A stretch of DNA of 64,000 nt from Parabacteroides hominis (GTDB lineage Bacteria; Bacteroidota; Bacteroidia; Bacteroidales; Tannerellaceae). The first letter of the stretch is position 1. Every line of letters begins with the position of its first letter. Positions 21,814 through 30,403 of the stretch are shown piece by piece. The notes beneath the pieces are model-generated. The model saw nothing but the letters and a program-made list of their open reading frames with translations, ran no database searches and was not told where the DNA came from. The position numbers and the translations under genes are program-made. Location of the stretch: positions 132,348 through 196,347 of the forward strand of contig NZ_JACOOJ010000005.1 of NCBI RefSeq assembly GCF_014287585.1, written 5' to 3'.

Positions 21814-23895
21814 ATGAGACCATTATATTACCTCCCGATACTACTCTGCCTGACATACACGGCAAGAGGGGAAGAGATCGAAAAAGACACGTCGAAGATC
21901 CGCAACGTCGAACTGAACGAAGTGGTGGTGCAGTCGTTCAAGCAACAGCGGGACCTCCGGCTGGAACCCCTGTCGGCCTCAGCCGTGACAGGAACGGCGA
22001 TCCAGAACCGGAATATCACGGGGATCAAAGAATTCAGTTCCTTTATTCCGAACCTTTTCATGCCGGATTACGGATCGAAGCTGACCTCTCCGGTTTATAT
22101 CCGCGGGATCGGGTCGAAAATCAATTCACCCTCGGTCGGGCTGTATGTGGACGGCATCCCCTATTTTGAAAAATCGGCTTTCGATTTTGACTTCAACGAG
22201 GTGGACAGGATCGAGGTTTTGCGCGGTCCGCAGGGAACGCTCTACGGCCGTAACACGATGGGCGGCATCATCAATGTTTATACGAAATCGCCTCTGAAAT
22301 ATGAAGGGATGAACATCCGGCTCTCCAACGGCAACTACGGCAACCGCAACTATGCCCTCTCCCACTATAAAAAGATCGGCGAAAAGTTCGGATATGCCAT
22401 CTCCGGCGACTTCCAGAACAGCGACGGCTATTTCACCAATCTGTTTACGGATAAGAAAGCGGACGATATGAAGTCAGGCTCCGCCCGCATCCGCCTGGAG
22501 TGGAAACCGGGAAAGAACCTTTCCCTCGGACTGATGAGTTCGTTCGACCGTTCGAACCAGGGCGGCTATCCCTATGCCGTCTGCGATTCGGCCACGCACA
22601 AGCCGGGCGAGGTCAACTACAACGACTACAGTTTCTATAAACGGACGCTTTCGACGACCGGGTTCTCCGCCGACTACCAGGGGAATGGCTACAGCATCAA
22701 CAGCCGGACCGCCTTCCAATATATTTCGGACCATCAAGGGATCGATCAGGACTTCTCCCCCCAAAGCATCTACTTTGCCCGCCAGGATATGAAGCAGAGG
22801 ATGTTTTCCGAAGAAGTGAACATCAAATCGACTACCTCCGGACGCTACAAATGGCTGTTCGGCGCTTTCGGTTTCTGGCAGGGGGTCGACAATACCGTCA
22901 TCCTCGATTATCTTGCGAAAGCCTACACGACGCGCAAACTGTACGACATCCCGACCTACGGCGTCGCCTTCTACCACCAGTCCACCGTGGACAACCTGCT
23001 GACACGCGGCCTGTCGCTGACCTTCGGCATCCGGTACGACTACGAGCATGCCTCCAACGATTTCCTTTTCTATAAGGAAACAGGCGGCAGCAGCGAGCAG
23101 ATGGACGCTTTCGACAGCCGGCTCAAGTTCAGCCAGGTCACGCCGAAGATCGCCCTGCAATATATGTTCCCCTCTACCGGCATGCTCTACGCCACCGTGA
23201 CGAAGGGATATAAGACAGGCGGCTTCAACACCTCCTTCGATCGCGAGGAAGACCGCACGTTCCGCCCTGAAACCAGTTGGAACTACGAGTTGGGAGCCAA
23301 GCACCCGTTTCTCGACAACCGCCTGAACGCCGAGTTCTGCTTTTTCTGGATCGACTGGAAGAACCAGCAGATTTACCAGATGCTCGCCACCCAGAACGGA
23401 CAGTTCCTGCGCAACGCCGGGCACAGCGAGAGCAAAGGCGTCGAGGTCAGCCTGCAAGGAAATCCGGTCAACGGGCTGATGGTGCAGGTGAACTACGGCT
23501 TTACGCATGCCACTTTCAAAGATTACAAGGACGAACGGCGAGGCATCGACTACAGCGGCAATTTCCTGCCGATGGTCCCGCGCCACACCTTTGCCGTCGG
23601 AGCCGATTATACGATCCCGAACCCTTGCCGCCACATCGATCGCTTCACGATCAGCGCTAACTACACCGGGACAGGACGCATCCAATGGAAAGAAGACAAC
23701 AAAGTTTCGCAACCTTACTACGGACTGTTGAATGCAAAAGTGTCTGCAACAAAAGAATTTATTACCTTTGCAATCTGGGCGAAAAATATGACCGGGGCAG
23801 ACTATTCGGCTTTCTATTTCGAGACAGGCGGAAAGGGCCTGGCACAAAAAGGACGGCCGTTCACGATCGGAGGAAACGTACTGCTGAGTTTTTGA
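21814..23895 (+). CDS. TonB-dependent receptor, tandem paralogue (copy 2)
   Basis: 693 residues with signal peptide (LLCLTYTARGE) and a plug very like that of the preceding gene: SSFIPNLFMPDYGSK, VYIRGIGSKIN and RIEVLRGPQGTLYGRN. It ends NVLLSF. The two genes arose by tandem duplication and then diverged: this copy is about 80 residues shorter, with loops missing in the mid-barrel. Different extracellular loops suggest related but distinct ligands. A block of 40-bp repeats separates it from the transporter gene. Confidence 0.85.
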   Translation: MRPLYYLPILLCLTYTARGEEIEKDTSKIRNVELNEVVVQSFKQQRDLRLEPLSASAVTGTAIQNRNITGIKEFSSFIPNLFMPDYGSKLTSPVYIRGIGSKINSPSVGLYVDGIPYFEKSAFDFDFNEVDRIEVLRGPQGTLYGRNTMGGIINVYTKSPLKYEGMNIRLSNGNYGNRNYALSHYKKIGEKFGYAISGDFQNSDGYFTNLFTDKKADDMKSGSARIRLEWKPGKNLSLGLMSSFDRSNQGGYPYAVCDSATHKPGEVNYNDYSFYKRTLSTTGFSADYQGNGYSINSRTAFQYISDHQGIDQDFSPQSIYFARQDMKQRMFSEEVNIKSTTSGRYKWLFGAFGFWQGVDNTVILDYLAKAYTTRKLYDIPTYGVAFYHQSTVDNLLTRGLSLTFGIRYDYEHASNDFLFYKETGGSSEQMDAFDSRLKFSQVTPKIALQYMFPSTGMLYATVTKGYKTGGFNTSFDREEDRTFRPETSWNYELGAKHPFLDNRLNAEFCFFWIDWKNQQIYQMLATQNGQFLRNAGHSESKGVEVSLQGNPVNGLMVQVNYGFTHATFKDYKDERRGIDYSGNFLPMVPRHTFAVGADYTIPNPCRHIDRFTISANYTGTGRIQWKEDNKVSQPYYGLLNAKVSATKEFITFAIWAKNMTGADYSAFYFETGGKGLAQKGRPFTIGGNVLLSF

Positions 23896-23910
23896 AATAA
23901 CAAACTCCGA

Positions 23911-24111
23911 CAAAACGGCCAAAATTTTTTTTTGGACACTTTGTCGGACGTCAAAACGTTCATTTTTTTCCCTCGGCACTTTGTCGGACGCGAAGAGGCC
24001 AAAAAATATTTTTGAAGGCTTTGCCGGACGACAAAACGTCCAATTTTATTTTTTGGACACTTTGCCGCCCGGAAATGGTCTCCAGGGAAATTCCGGCCTC
24101 ATTGCCGGACG
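23911..24111 (+). repeat. Five 40-bp degenerate tandem repeats
   Basis: Units end at 23950, 23990, 24030, 24071 and 24111, that is 40, 40, 40, 41 and 40 nt long. Each ends in a variant of GGCACTTTGTCGGACG. Most contain an AT-rich centre that can fold back; in unit 4, GTCCAA pairs with TTGGAC. The array fills the gap between the second TonB receptor and the MFS gene. A TTG inside it at 23981 opens the transporter frame but is not a credible start. Confidence 0.75.
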
Positions 24112-24133
24112 GAAAAATAAAAAAAACATTTGC

Positions 24134-25339
24134 ATGATACAGAAAGACAAAACATACAACCTCGCGACCTTCTTCTGCCTCTACATTGCGCAGACGATCC
24201 CGATGAGTTTCTTTTCCACCGTTATCCCCGTCATGATGCGGCAGGAAAACTTTTCGCTCTCGGCCATCGGGCTTCTCCAGCTAATCAAGCTGCCCTGGAT
24301 ACTGAAATTCCTCTGGTCGCCGTTGGTAGACCGCCACGCCGTGACGACGGGCGATTATAAACGGTGGATTTTTTCTTCCGAACTGATTTACGCCGGCCTG
24401 ATCTTTGCCGTTGCTTTCCTTGATTTCCATACGGATTTCTATACGATCGTCGCCTTGATCATCGTTTCCTTCGTCGCTTCCGCCACGCAGGATATCGCGA
24501 CCGACGCGTTGGCGGTACTCGCTTTCAACCGGAAGGACAAAAGCCTCGCAAACAGTATGCAGTCGATGGGAAGTTTCGGAGGTTCGATGATCGGGGGCGG
24601 CGTCTTGCTCCTGCTCTTCAAACAGATCGGATGGAACGGGCTGTTGCCTTGCGTGGCGTTGTTTGTCATCGCCGCCCTTCTGCCGCTCTTTTTCAACAAA
24701 GGCATCCGCATCCAACCGAAAGACACGCATGAACGAGCCAAAAAGGCCGATGTGATCTATTTCTTCGCCCGCCGGAGCATCTGGAGACAGATCGGTTTCC
24801 TTTTCCTTTACTATTCAGGCCTGATCGGTACGCTCGCCATGTTGAAACCCTGGTTGGTCGACTTAGGCTACGACATGAAGGAAATCGGGGTGATGAGCGG
24901 AGTGGCGGGGACATTCGTCGGATTCCTCTCCTCGTTTGCCGGAGGGATGATCGTACGCCGGATCGGTCGTTTCAGGGCACGCATCCTGTTTGCGGTATTT
25001 GTCTTGATAGCGACACTCTATTTCCTCGGACTTTCGTACGTACATCCTACGACCGCCTTGCTCTACGGCGGGATCTTCCTGCTGTGGGGCAGCTACGGGA
25101 TGGCGACGATCGTGGTCTATACGACCGCAATGGACTGTGTCCGCCCCGGACGCGAAGGGACGGATTTCACGATCCAGACGGTCATCACGCACCTCAGCGG
25201 CATGTTGATGGCCATCCTGAGTGGGAAAATTGCAGATCATACGGGCTATCACGGGCTCTTCTTCTTTGAGGCAAGCATCGCCCTGATATCCCTCATCTAT
25301 ATAATAACGGTTTTCAGAAAAGAGACAAATACGATATGA
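24134..25339 (+). CDS. MFS transporter of the PAT (AmpG/RhtX-like) family
   Basis: 401 residues from ATG at 24134, which follows the repeat block. About twelve transmembrane helices are visible. KLPWILKFLWSPLVDR (about residues 50-65) and the later SATQDIATDALAV are hallmarks of the PAT family, which includes AmpG muropeptide permease and RhtX/FptX siderophore permeases. It probably carries the ligand of the upstream TonB receptors across the inner membrane. It overlaps hemN by ATGA, so transport and porphyrin conversion appear coupled. Confidence 0.85.
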   Translation: MIQKDKTYNLATFFCLYIAQTIPMSFFSTVIPVMMRQENFSLSAIGLLQLIKLPWILKFLWSPLVDRHAVTTGDYKRWIFSSELIYAGLIFAVAFLDFHTDFYTIVALIIVSFVASATQDIATDALAVLAFNRKDKSLANSMQSMGSFGGSMIGGGVLLLLFKQIGWNGLLPCVALFVIAALLPLFFNKGIRIQPKDTHERAKKADVIYFFARRSIWRQIGFLFLYYSGLIGTLAMLKPWLVDLGYDMKEIGVMSGVAGTFVGFLSSFAGGMIVRRIGRFRARILFAVFVLIATLYFLGLSYVHPTTALLYGGIFLLWGSYGMATIVVYTTAMDCVRPGREGTDFTIQTVITHLSGMLMAILSGKIADHTGYHGLFFFEASIALISLIYIITVFRKETNTI

Positions 25340-26703
25340 AACAGGAACTTTTAGAAAAGTACAATGTGCCGGTTCCCCGGTATACCAGTTATCCGCCTGC
25401 CAACTATTTCCATGACGGATTCACAAGCCGGGATTATGCGGATGCCATCCGTAAATCCAACCGCCAGCAGCCGGAATTTATTTCCTTCTATTTCCATATT
25501 CCTTTCTGCCTGCGCCTCTGTCATTATTGCGGATGCAATTCCTACGCCGCTCCGGAACCGGAAATCATAGACCGGTACGTGGCGGCACTGCACAAGGAGA
25601 TCGACCTGGTGCTTCCTCTGCTCGACAAGAAACGCAAAATCTCGCAGATTCATTACGGCGGAGGAACCCCGACCTCTCTCCCTGCGCTCGAACTGGAAGA
25701 GTTGAACGCACATGTTTTAAATGAGTTCTACTCGATCGCAAAACCGGAGATAGCAATCGAATGCCACCCAGGCTGGATGAAAGGACGTGATTGGGCCAAA
25801 CTGACAAAAATCGGATTCAACCGGTTCAGTATCGGCATACAGGATTTCAACGAACAAGTCCTGAGAACCGTGCACCGGAAAGCCCCTCTACTGCAACCGG
25901 AAGAGATCGTGGCAACCCTGCGTTCATGCGAAGTACGCATCAATATGGATTTTCTCTACGGCTTGCCCCACCAGACGGAAGCGAGCTTTTCCGAAACGAT
26001 CGAAAGGGCCGTTTCCCTGAAACCGGACCGGCTCGTTACCTTCTCGTATGCGCATGTGCCCTGGGCTTTTCCCCGGCAGAAGGTATTGGCAAAAGCCGGA
26101 TTGCCATCGGATGACGAAAAGAGCCGGATGTTCGAAGCGGCCCGCAAAATCCTTTGCGAAGCGGATTACCAACCGATCGGGCTGGACCATTTCGTCCGCA
26201 AAGACGACGAGTTGTACACAGCTTTGCAGAATGGGCAACTGCACCGTAATTTCCAGGGATATTGCACGCGCCGGACTACCGGCCAGGTCTATGCTTTCGG
26301 CGTGACCGGGATCAGCCAGCTCGGAACGGCATACGCCCAGAACACAAAAAATATCATGGAATATATCGAAAAGATAGAAGCCGGCGTCTTGCCTGTTGCC
26401 AAAGGATATCTCCTAAGCCGGGAGGAACAGGTCACACGGGAGGTAATCGAAATGCTGATGTGCAACTACCGGATCGACTGGAACGAATTGTCGGAACAAC
26501 TTTCCATCCCCGCCCGCTCGATCAAGCAGGCAACCGCCTACGACGAAACGCGCCTCCGTGAATTTGCGGATGACGGATTGATCGAGTTCGATAAAAACCA
26601 AATAAGGATGACACCCGAAGGCAGGCTTTTCGTCCGCAACGTAGCGGCTTCGCTCGACAAGCTGATGCTCGGAACTAATAAATCATTTTCTAAACCGGTC
26701 TGA
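25336..26703 (+). CDS. hemN: Oxygen-independent coproporphyrinogen III dehydrogenase
   Basis: 455 residues, normal HemN length. The radical SAM cluster motif is PFCLRLCHYCGCN: Cys58, Cys62 and Cys65 bind the cluster and Cys67 completes the CxxxCxxCxC pattern of true HemN. GGGTP (SAM contact) follows as HYGGGTPTSLP. The C-terminal HemN domain is present. It converts coproporphyrinogen III to protoporphyrinogen IX in the cytoplasm under anaerobic conditions. Its start overlaps the MFS stop, and the PPO gene follows 5 nt later. Confidence 0.93.
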   Translation: MKQELLEKYNVPVPRYTSYPPANYFHDGFTSRDYADAIRKSNRQQPEFISFYFHIPFCLRLCHYCGCNSYAAPEPEIIDRYVAALHKEIDLVLPLLDKKRKISQIHYGGGTPTSLPALELEELNAHVLNEFYSIAKPEIAIECHPGWMKGRDWAKLTKIGFNRFSIGIQDFNEQVLRTVHRKAPLLQPEEIVATLRSCEVRINMDFLYGLPHQTEASFSETIERAVSLKPDRLVTFSYAHVPWAFPRQKVLAKAGLPSDDEKSRMFEAARKILCEADYQPIGLDHFVRKDDELYTALQNGQLHRNFQGYCTRRTTGQVYAFGVTGISQLGTAYAQNTKNIMEYIEKIEAGVLPVAKGYLLSREEQVTREVIEMLMCNYRIDWNELSEQLSIPARSIKQATAYDETRLREFADDGLIEFDKNQIRMTPEGRLFVRNVAASLDKLMLGTNKSFSKPV

Positions 26704-26708
26704 CAGAG

Positions 26709-28085
26709 ATGGAACATCGATCGACAGATATTTTAATTATCGGAGCCGGACTGACCGGACTGACAACCGGCTTCTGGCTGACCCGCGCCGGGAAAAACAT
26801 CCATATCCTCGAAAAGTCGGACCGCGTAGGAGGACAAATCCATACGTTCCGCGAAAAGGATTTCGTTTACGAAAGCGGCCCCAATACCGGCGTAGTCTCC
26901 TATCCCGAAGTCGCCGAGCTTTTCGCAGCCCTCTCTCCTGCCTGCAAGTTGGAAACTGCCCGCGAAGAATCCAAACGCCGCCTGATCTGGAAAGGAGACC
27001 GGTTCCGCGCTCTCCCGTCCGGACTGTTCAGTGCGATCACGACTCCCCTGTTCACACTCGGCGACAAATTCCGTATTCTCGGAGAGCCGTTACGAGCCAA
27101 AGGGAATAATCCGGACGAATCTGTCGGGGAATTGGCAGCCCGCCGCCTCGGACAGTCGTTCCTGCACTACGCGGTTGATCCGTTCCTCTCCGGTGTCTAT
27201 GCCGGCGATCCGATGAAACTCGTCACCCGTTACGCTCTCCCGAAACTCTACAACCTGGAGCAGCAATACGGAGGCTTTATACGTGGCACTATCGCGAAAG
27301 CCAGGCAACCGAAAACGAGCCGCGACCGCCTTGCCACCAAAAAAGTCTTTTCCGCAACCGGAGGGCTGGATCGGTTGACCGGTGCGCTGGCCGAAACGAT
27401 CGGTGCAGGACAGATCACACTTTCGGCCGCCAACGTCACCATCCGCCCTTATACGGACAAATGGATAGCCACCTATTCGACAGCCGAGGGCGAACAGACA
27501 ATCATTGCCCGGCAGGTGGTCACCACCACCGGCGCTTATACATTGCCCGGCCTGCTGCCTTTCATCCCGGAAGAAAAGATGGATAGGATCAGTAACCTGC
27601 ACTATGCTCCGGTCGTACAGGCCAGTGTCGGCTTCCGCAATACCGGTGGGTTGCGTTTCGATGCGTTCGGCGGGCTTGTTCCTTCCTGCGAGAAAAAAGA
27701 CGTGCTCGGCATTCTCTTCCCATCCGCCTGCTTTGCCGGACGGGCGCCGGAAGGGGGAGCTCTTTTCTCCTTCTTCATCGGAGGTGTAAAACATGCCGGC
27801 CTGACCGACTGGCCGGATGAGGAACTAAAGGCGCTTATCAGACACGAGCTTCATGCTATGCTGAAATTCCCGGAAGAGACAGAACCGGACATGATCCGTA
27901 TCTTCCGCCACAAACATGCGATTCCGCAATACGAACAAAGCAGCGGCGCCCGCTTCGAAACGATCGACGAACTGCAAGCCCGTTACCCAGGTCTCACACT
28001 GGCCGGTAACATCAAAGGCGGCATCGGCATGGCCGACCGCATCCGCCAGGCAACAGAAATTGCAAATCATTTAATAAACAAGTAA
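26709..28085 (+). CDS. hemG: Protoporphyrinogen oxidase, HemY/PPOX type
   Basis: 458 residues of the flavin amine-oxidase fold. The FAD dinucleotide motif is IIGAGLTGLTTGFWL (about residues 9-23), continued by ILEKSDRVGGQIHTF. The C-terminal FAD contact GNIKGGIGMADRI is also clear. It oxidises protoporphyrinogen IX to protoporphyrin IX. Bacteroidales members of this oxygen-type family are usually named hemG although they are HemY-like. With HemN it covers two of the last three heme steps; ferrochelatase is not in the window. Confidence 0.9.
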   Translation: MEHRSTDILIIGAGLTGLTTGFWLTRAGKNIHILEKSDRVGGQIHTFREKDFVYESGPNTGVVSYPEVAELFAALSPACKLETAREESKRRLIWKGDRFRALPSGLFSAITTPLFTLGDKFRILGEPLRAKGNNPDESVGELAARRLGQSFLHYAVDPFLSGVYAGDPMKLVTRYALPKLYNLEQQYGGFIRGTIAKARQPKTSRDRLATKKVFSATGGLDRLTGALAETIGAGQITLSAANVTIRPYTDKWIATYSTAEGEQTIIARQVVTTTGAYTLPGLLPFIPEEKMDRISNLHYAPVVQASVGFRNTGGLRFDAFGGLVPSCEKKDVLGILFPSACFAGRAPEGGALFSFFIGGVKHAGLTDWPDEELKALIRHELHAMLKFPEETEPDMIRIFRHKHAIPQYEQSSGARFETIDELQARYPGLTLAGNIKGGIGMADRIRQATEIANHLINK

Positions 28086-28114
28086 ATGATGATTCACATT
28101 ACGCAATATATAAT

Positions 28115-28504
28115 ATGGAAGATAAAATAGTTGAAATTGCCCGGTTTTATGAACCGGAAGAGGCACAGATACTCGAATCCCTCCTGAAATCGGAAGGAAT
28201 CAAATGCTATCTGCGAAACGAATACACGAGCCAGGTCATGTACCCGGCTAACATGGGCGGTATTCGCGTCGAACTTCTCGAAAGCGAAGTCCCCCGCGCC
28301 ATGGAGATAATGGAAGCAAACGGATACGAGTTCCCGAAAGAAGATGAAGAAGTCGAACAAATTCAAGCAGTTTCCGGATGGGCGCGTCATATTCCGTTTC
28401 TCCGCCGCCTCCCGCTCGAAAGACAAATCATCGTTTTTTTTATCCTTGTAGCCGTGTTTCTGGCTCTCGTCATTTACTTCGGTTCACTCGTTTCATCCAA
28501 CTAA
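28115..28504 (+). CDS. DUF2007-type protein with C-terminal membrane helix
   Basis: 129 residues. The first 75 match the DUF2007 (putative signal-transducing, PII-like fold) pattern: VEIARFYEPEEAQILESLL, then SEGIKCYLRN and GGIRVELLESEVPRAMEIME. A single transmembrane helix (IIVFFILVAVFLALVIYF) ends the protein, so the domain faces the cytoplasm. Function unknown. Confidence 0.75.
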   Translation: MEDKIVEIARFYEPEEAQILESLLKSEGIKCYLRNEYTSQVMYPANMGGIRVELLESEVPRAMEIMEANGYEFPKEDEEVEQIQAVSGWARHIPFLRRLPLERQIIVFFILVAVFLALVIYFGSLVSSN

Positions 28505-28517
28505 ACAAATGTAAACA

Positions 28518-28700
28518 ATGGCACGCAGAAAGATTACAAATAGTCAAGCGGTATGCATAACTCTTTTATGGGGCGTTCTTTGCTACATGCTGCTTGCATA
28601 CAGCGAAAAGATAACATTCGACATCATCTTCGCCCTGGTAGCGTCAGCTATCATTGTGTTCGTCCCTATCTATAAGAGCAGAAGACGTAGAGACGAGTGA
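28518..28700 (+). CDS. Small two-helix membrane protein
   Basis: 60 residues with two hydrophobic helices (VCITLLWGVLCYMLLA and IIFALVASAIIVFVPIY) and a basic tail KSRRRRDE. It begins 13 nt after the DUF2007 gene and probably belongs to the same transcript. No family recognised. Confidence 0.6.
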   Translation: MARRKITNSQAVCITLLWGVLCYMLLAYSEKITFDIIFALVASAIIVFVPIYKSRRRRDE

Positions 28701-28767
28701 CATTTAGTTACTTTTACCCAATTAAAATACCTAAATGATATTTTTAATGCATTTTTTCTTTCAAATA

Positions 28768-28798
28768 TTTGTTTGTATAAAATATTAGCTTACCTTTG
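28768..28798 (+). promoter_or_regulatory. Promoter of first glutamate dehydrogenase
   Basis: TTTG (28768-28771), 19 nt, TACCTTTG (28791-28798): an exact match to the Bacteroidales promoter consensus. The leader before ATG 28873 is about 65 nt. Confidence 0.75.
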
Positions 28799-28872
28799 CG
28801 AGGTCGTTAAAAAACGGCTTTCGATTTACAAATTGATACAATAAATATAACATTCTAAATAAAATCAGTCTT

Positions 28873-30207
28873 ATGAAGGCAAGTGAAGTTTTAGACAACT
28901 TAAAGAGAAGATTTCCGAATGAACCGGAATATCATCAGGCAGTTTCAGAAGTATTAGGAACAATCGAAGAGGCTTACAATGAACATCCCGAATTCGAAAA
29001 GAGCAATCTGATCGAACGTCTTTGTATCCCCGACCGTATTTTTTCCTTCCGTGTAACTTGGATGGATGACAAAGGTCAGATCCAAACCAACATGGGATAC
29101 CGTATCCAGCATAACAATGCAATCGGCCCGTACAAAGGCGGTATCCGTTTCCATGCTTCTGTAAACCAGTCGATCCTTAAGTTCCTGGCTTTCGAACAGA
29201 CTTTCAAAAACTCACTGACAACTCTGCCGATGGGCGGCGGCAAAGGTGGTTCCGACTTCAGCCCGCGTGGCAAATCAAACGCTGAAATCATGCGTTTCTG
29301 CCAGGCTTTCGTACTGGAATTATGGCGTCATATCGGCCCGGACACGGATGTTCCCGCAGGCGATATCGGCGTAGGCGGACGTGAAGTTGGCTATATGTAT
29401 GGTATGTACAAAAAACTGGCTCAGGAAAATACGGGAACATTTACCGGCAAAGGACGCGAATTCGGCGGTTCATTGATCCGTCCCGAAGCAACCGGTTACG
29501 GCAATGTTTACTTCCTGCTGGAAATGCTGAAAACAAAGGGAATCGACATCAAAGGAAAGACCGTTTGTGTTTCCGGTTCAGGCAACGTAGCTCAATATAC
29601 CGTAGAAAAACTGATCAGCCTCGGCGCTAAAGTGGTGACAATGTCCGACTCGGACGGTTACATCTACGATCCGGACGGCATCGACCGCGCTAAATTAGAT
29701 TACATCATGGAACTGAAAAACCTGTATCGTGGCCGAATCCGTGAATATGCAGAACAATATGGTTGCAAATATGTAGCAGGCGCTCGCCCCTGGGGAGAAA
29801 AATGCGACATCGCCATGCCGAGTGCAACTCAAAACGAATTGACTGGCGACGATGCCAAGACTCTGCTTGATAACGGCTGTATCGCCGTATCGGAAGGAGC
29901 CAACATGCCTTCTACCCCCGAAGCAATCGACGCATTCCTGGAAGCAAAAATCCTGTATGCTCCGGGTAAGGCTGCCAATGCCGGCGGTGTATCCGTGTCC
30001 GGTCTGGAAATGACCCAGAACGCTCAGAAACTGAGCTGGAGCAGCGAAGAAGTAGACGAAAAGTTGAAAAGCATCATGCAGAATATCCACGAACAATGTG
30101 TAAAATACGGCAAGCAAGCCGACGGTTACACAAACTACGTAAAAGGCGCTAACGTTGCCGGCTTCATGAAAGTAGCCAAAGCGATGATGGCACAGGGCAT
30201 TCTTTAA
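28873..30207 (+). CDS. gdhA: Glutamate dehydrogenase (first copy)
   Basis: 444 residues, typical of the hexameric short-form enzyme. Substrate and catalytic motifs are PYKGGIRFHASVN, MGGGKGGSDFSPRGKS (catalytic Lys region) and VPAGDIGVGGREVGYM. The nucleotide-binding domain has VCVSGSGNVAQY. It interconverts glutamate with 2-oxoglutarate and ammonia. The cofactor preference cannot be settled by eye; VCVSGSGN and DSDG after it could fit NADPH or NADH. A close paralogue lies at 41410. It has its own promoter and terminator, so it is monocistronic. Confidence 0.93.
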   Translation: MKASEVLDNLKRRFPNEPEYHQAVSEVLGTIEEAYNEHPEFEKSNLIERLCIPDRIFSFRVTWMDDKGQIQTNMGYRIQHNNAIGPYKGGIRFHASVNQSILKFLAFEQTFKNSLTTLPMGGGKGGSDFSPRGKSNAEIMRFCQAFVLELWRHIGPDTDVPAGDIGVGGREVGYMYGMYKKLAQENTGTFTGKGREFGGSLIRPEATGYGNVYFLLEMLKTKGIDIKGKTVCVSGSGNVAQYTVEKLISLGAKVVTMSDSDGYIYDPDGIDRAKLDYIMELKNLYRGRIREYAEQYGCKYVAGARPWGEKCDIAMPSATQNELTGDDAKTLLDNGCIAVSEGANMPSTPEAIDAFLEAKILYAPGKAANAGGVSVSGLEMTQNAQKLSWSSEEVDEKLKSIMQNIHEQCVKYGKQADGYTNYVKGANVAGFMKVAKAMMAQGIL

Positions 30208-30276
30208 CTTAAGAATTAAAAATCGAAAAATAGCTTGATTCGAGATTTGTAAATAGGGATTAATGATTATTTGAAT

Positions 30277-30318
30277 AAGGGGAGAAGATCTGGCAACAGA
30301 CGCTTCTCCCCCTTTTTT
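30277..30318 (+). terminator. Terminator after first gdhA
   Basis: GGGGAGAAG (30279-30287) pairs with CTTCTCCCC (30303-30311), followed by CCTTTTTT. Confidence 0.8.
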
Positions 30319-30403
30319 ATTGCCGGAATCTCTCTTAATTTTCAAATTTCAATTCTCCATTTTCAATTATTTAATCTTACCTTAGTGCCGAAAATAAAAA
30401 GAC

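Noticed and set aside
22474..23979. 501-codon minus-strand open frame
   Set aside because: Lies fully opposite the second TonB receptor, whose motifs are unmistakable. The long open frame follows from GC-rich codon usage on the other strand.
23911..24111. Possible CRISPR array
   Set aside because: Units are contiguous and degenerate over their whole length; no constant repeat separated by unique spacers.
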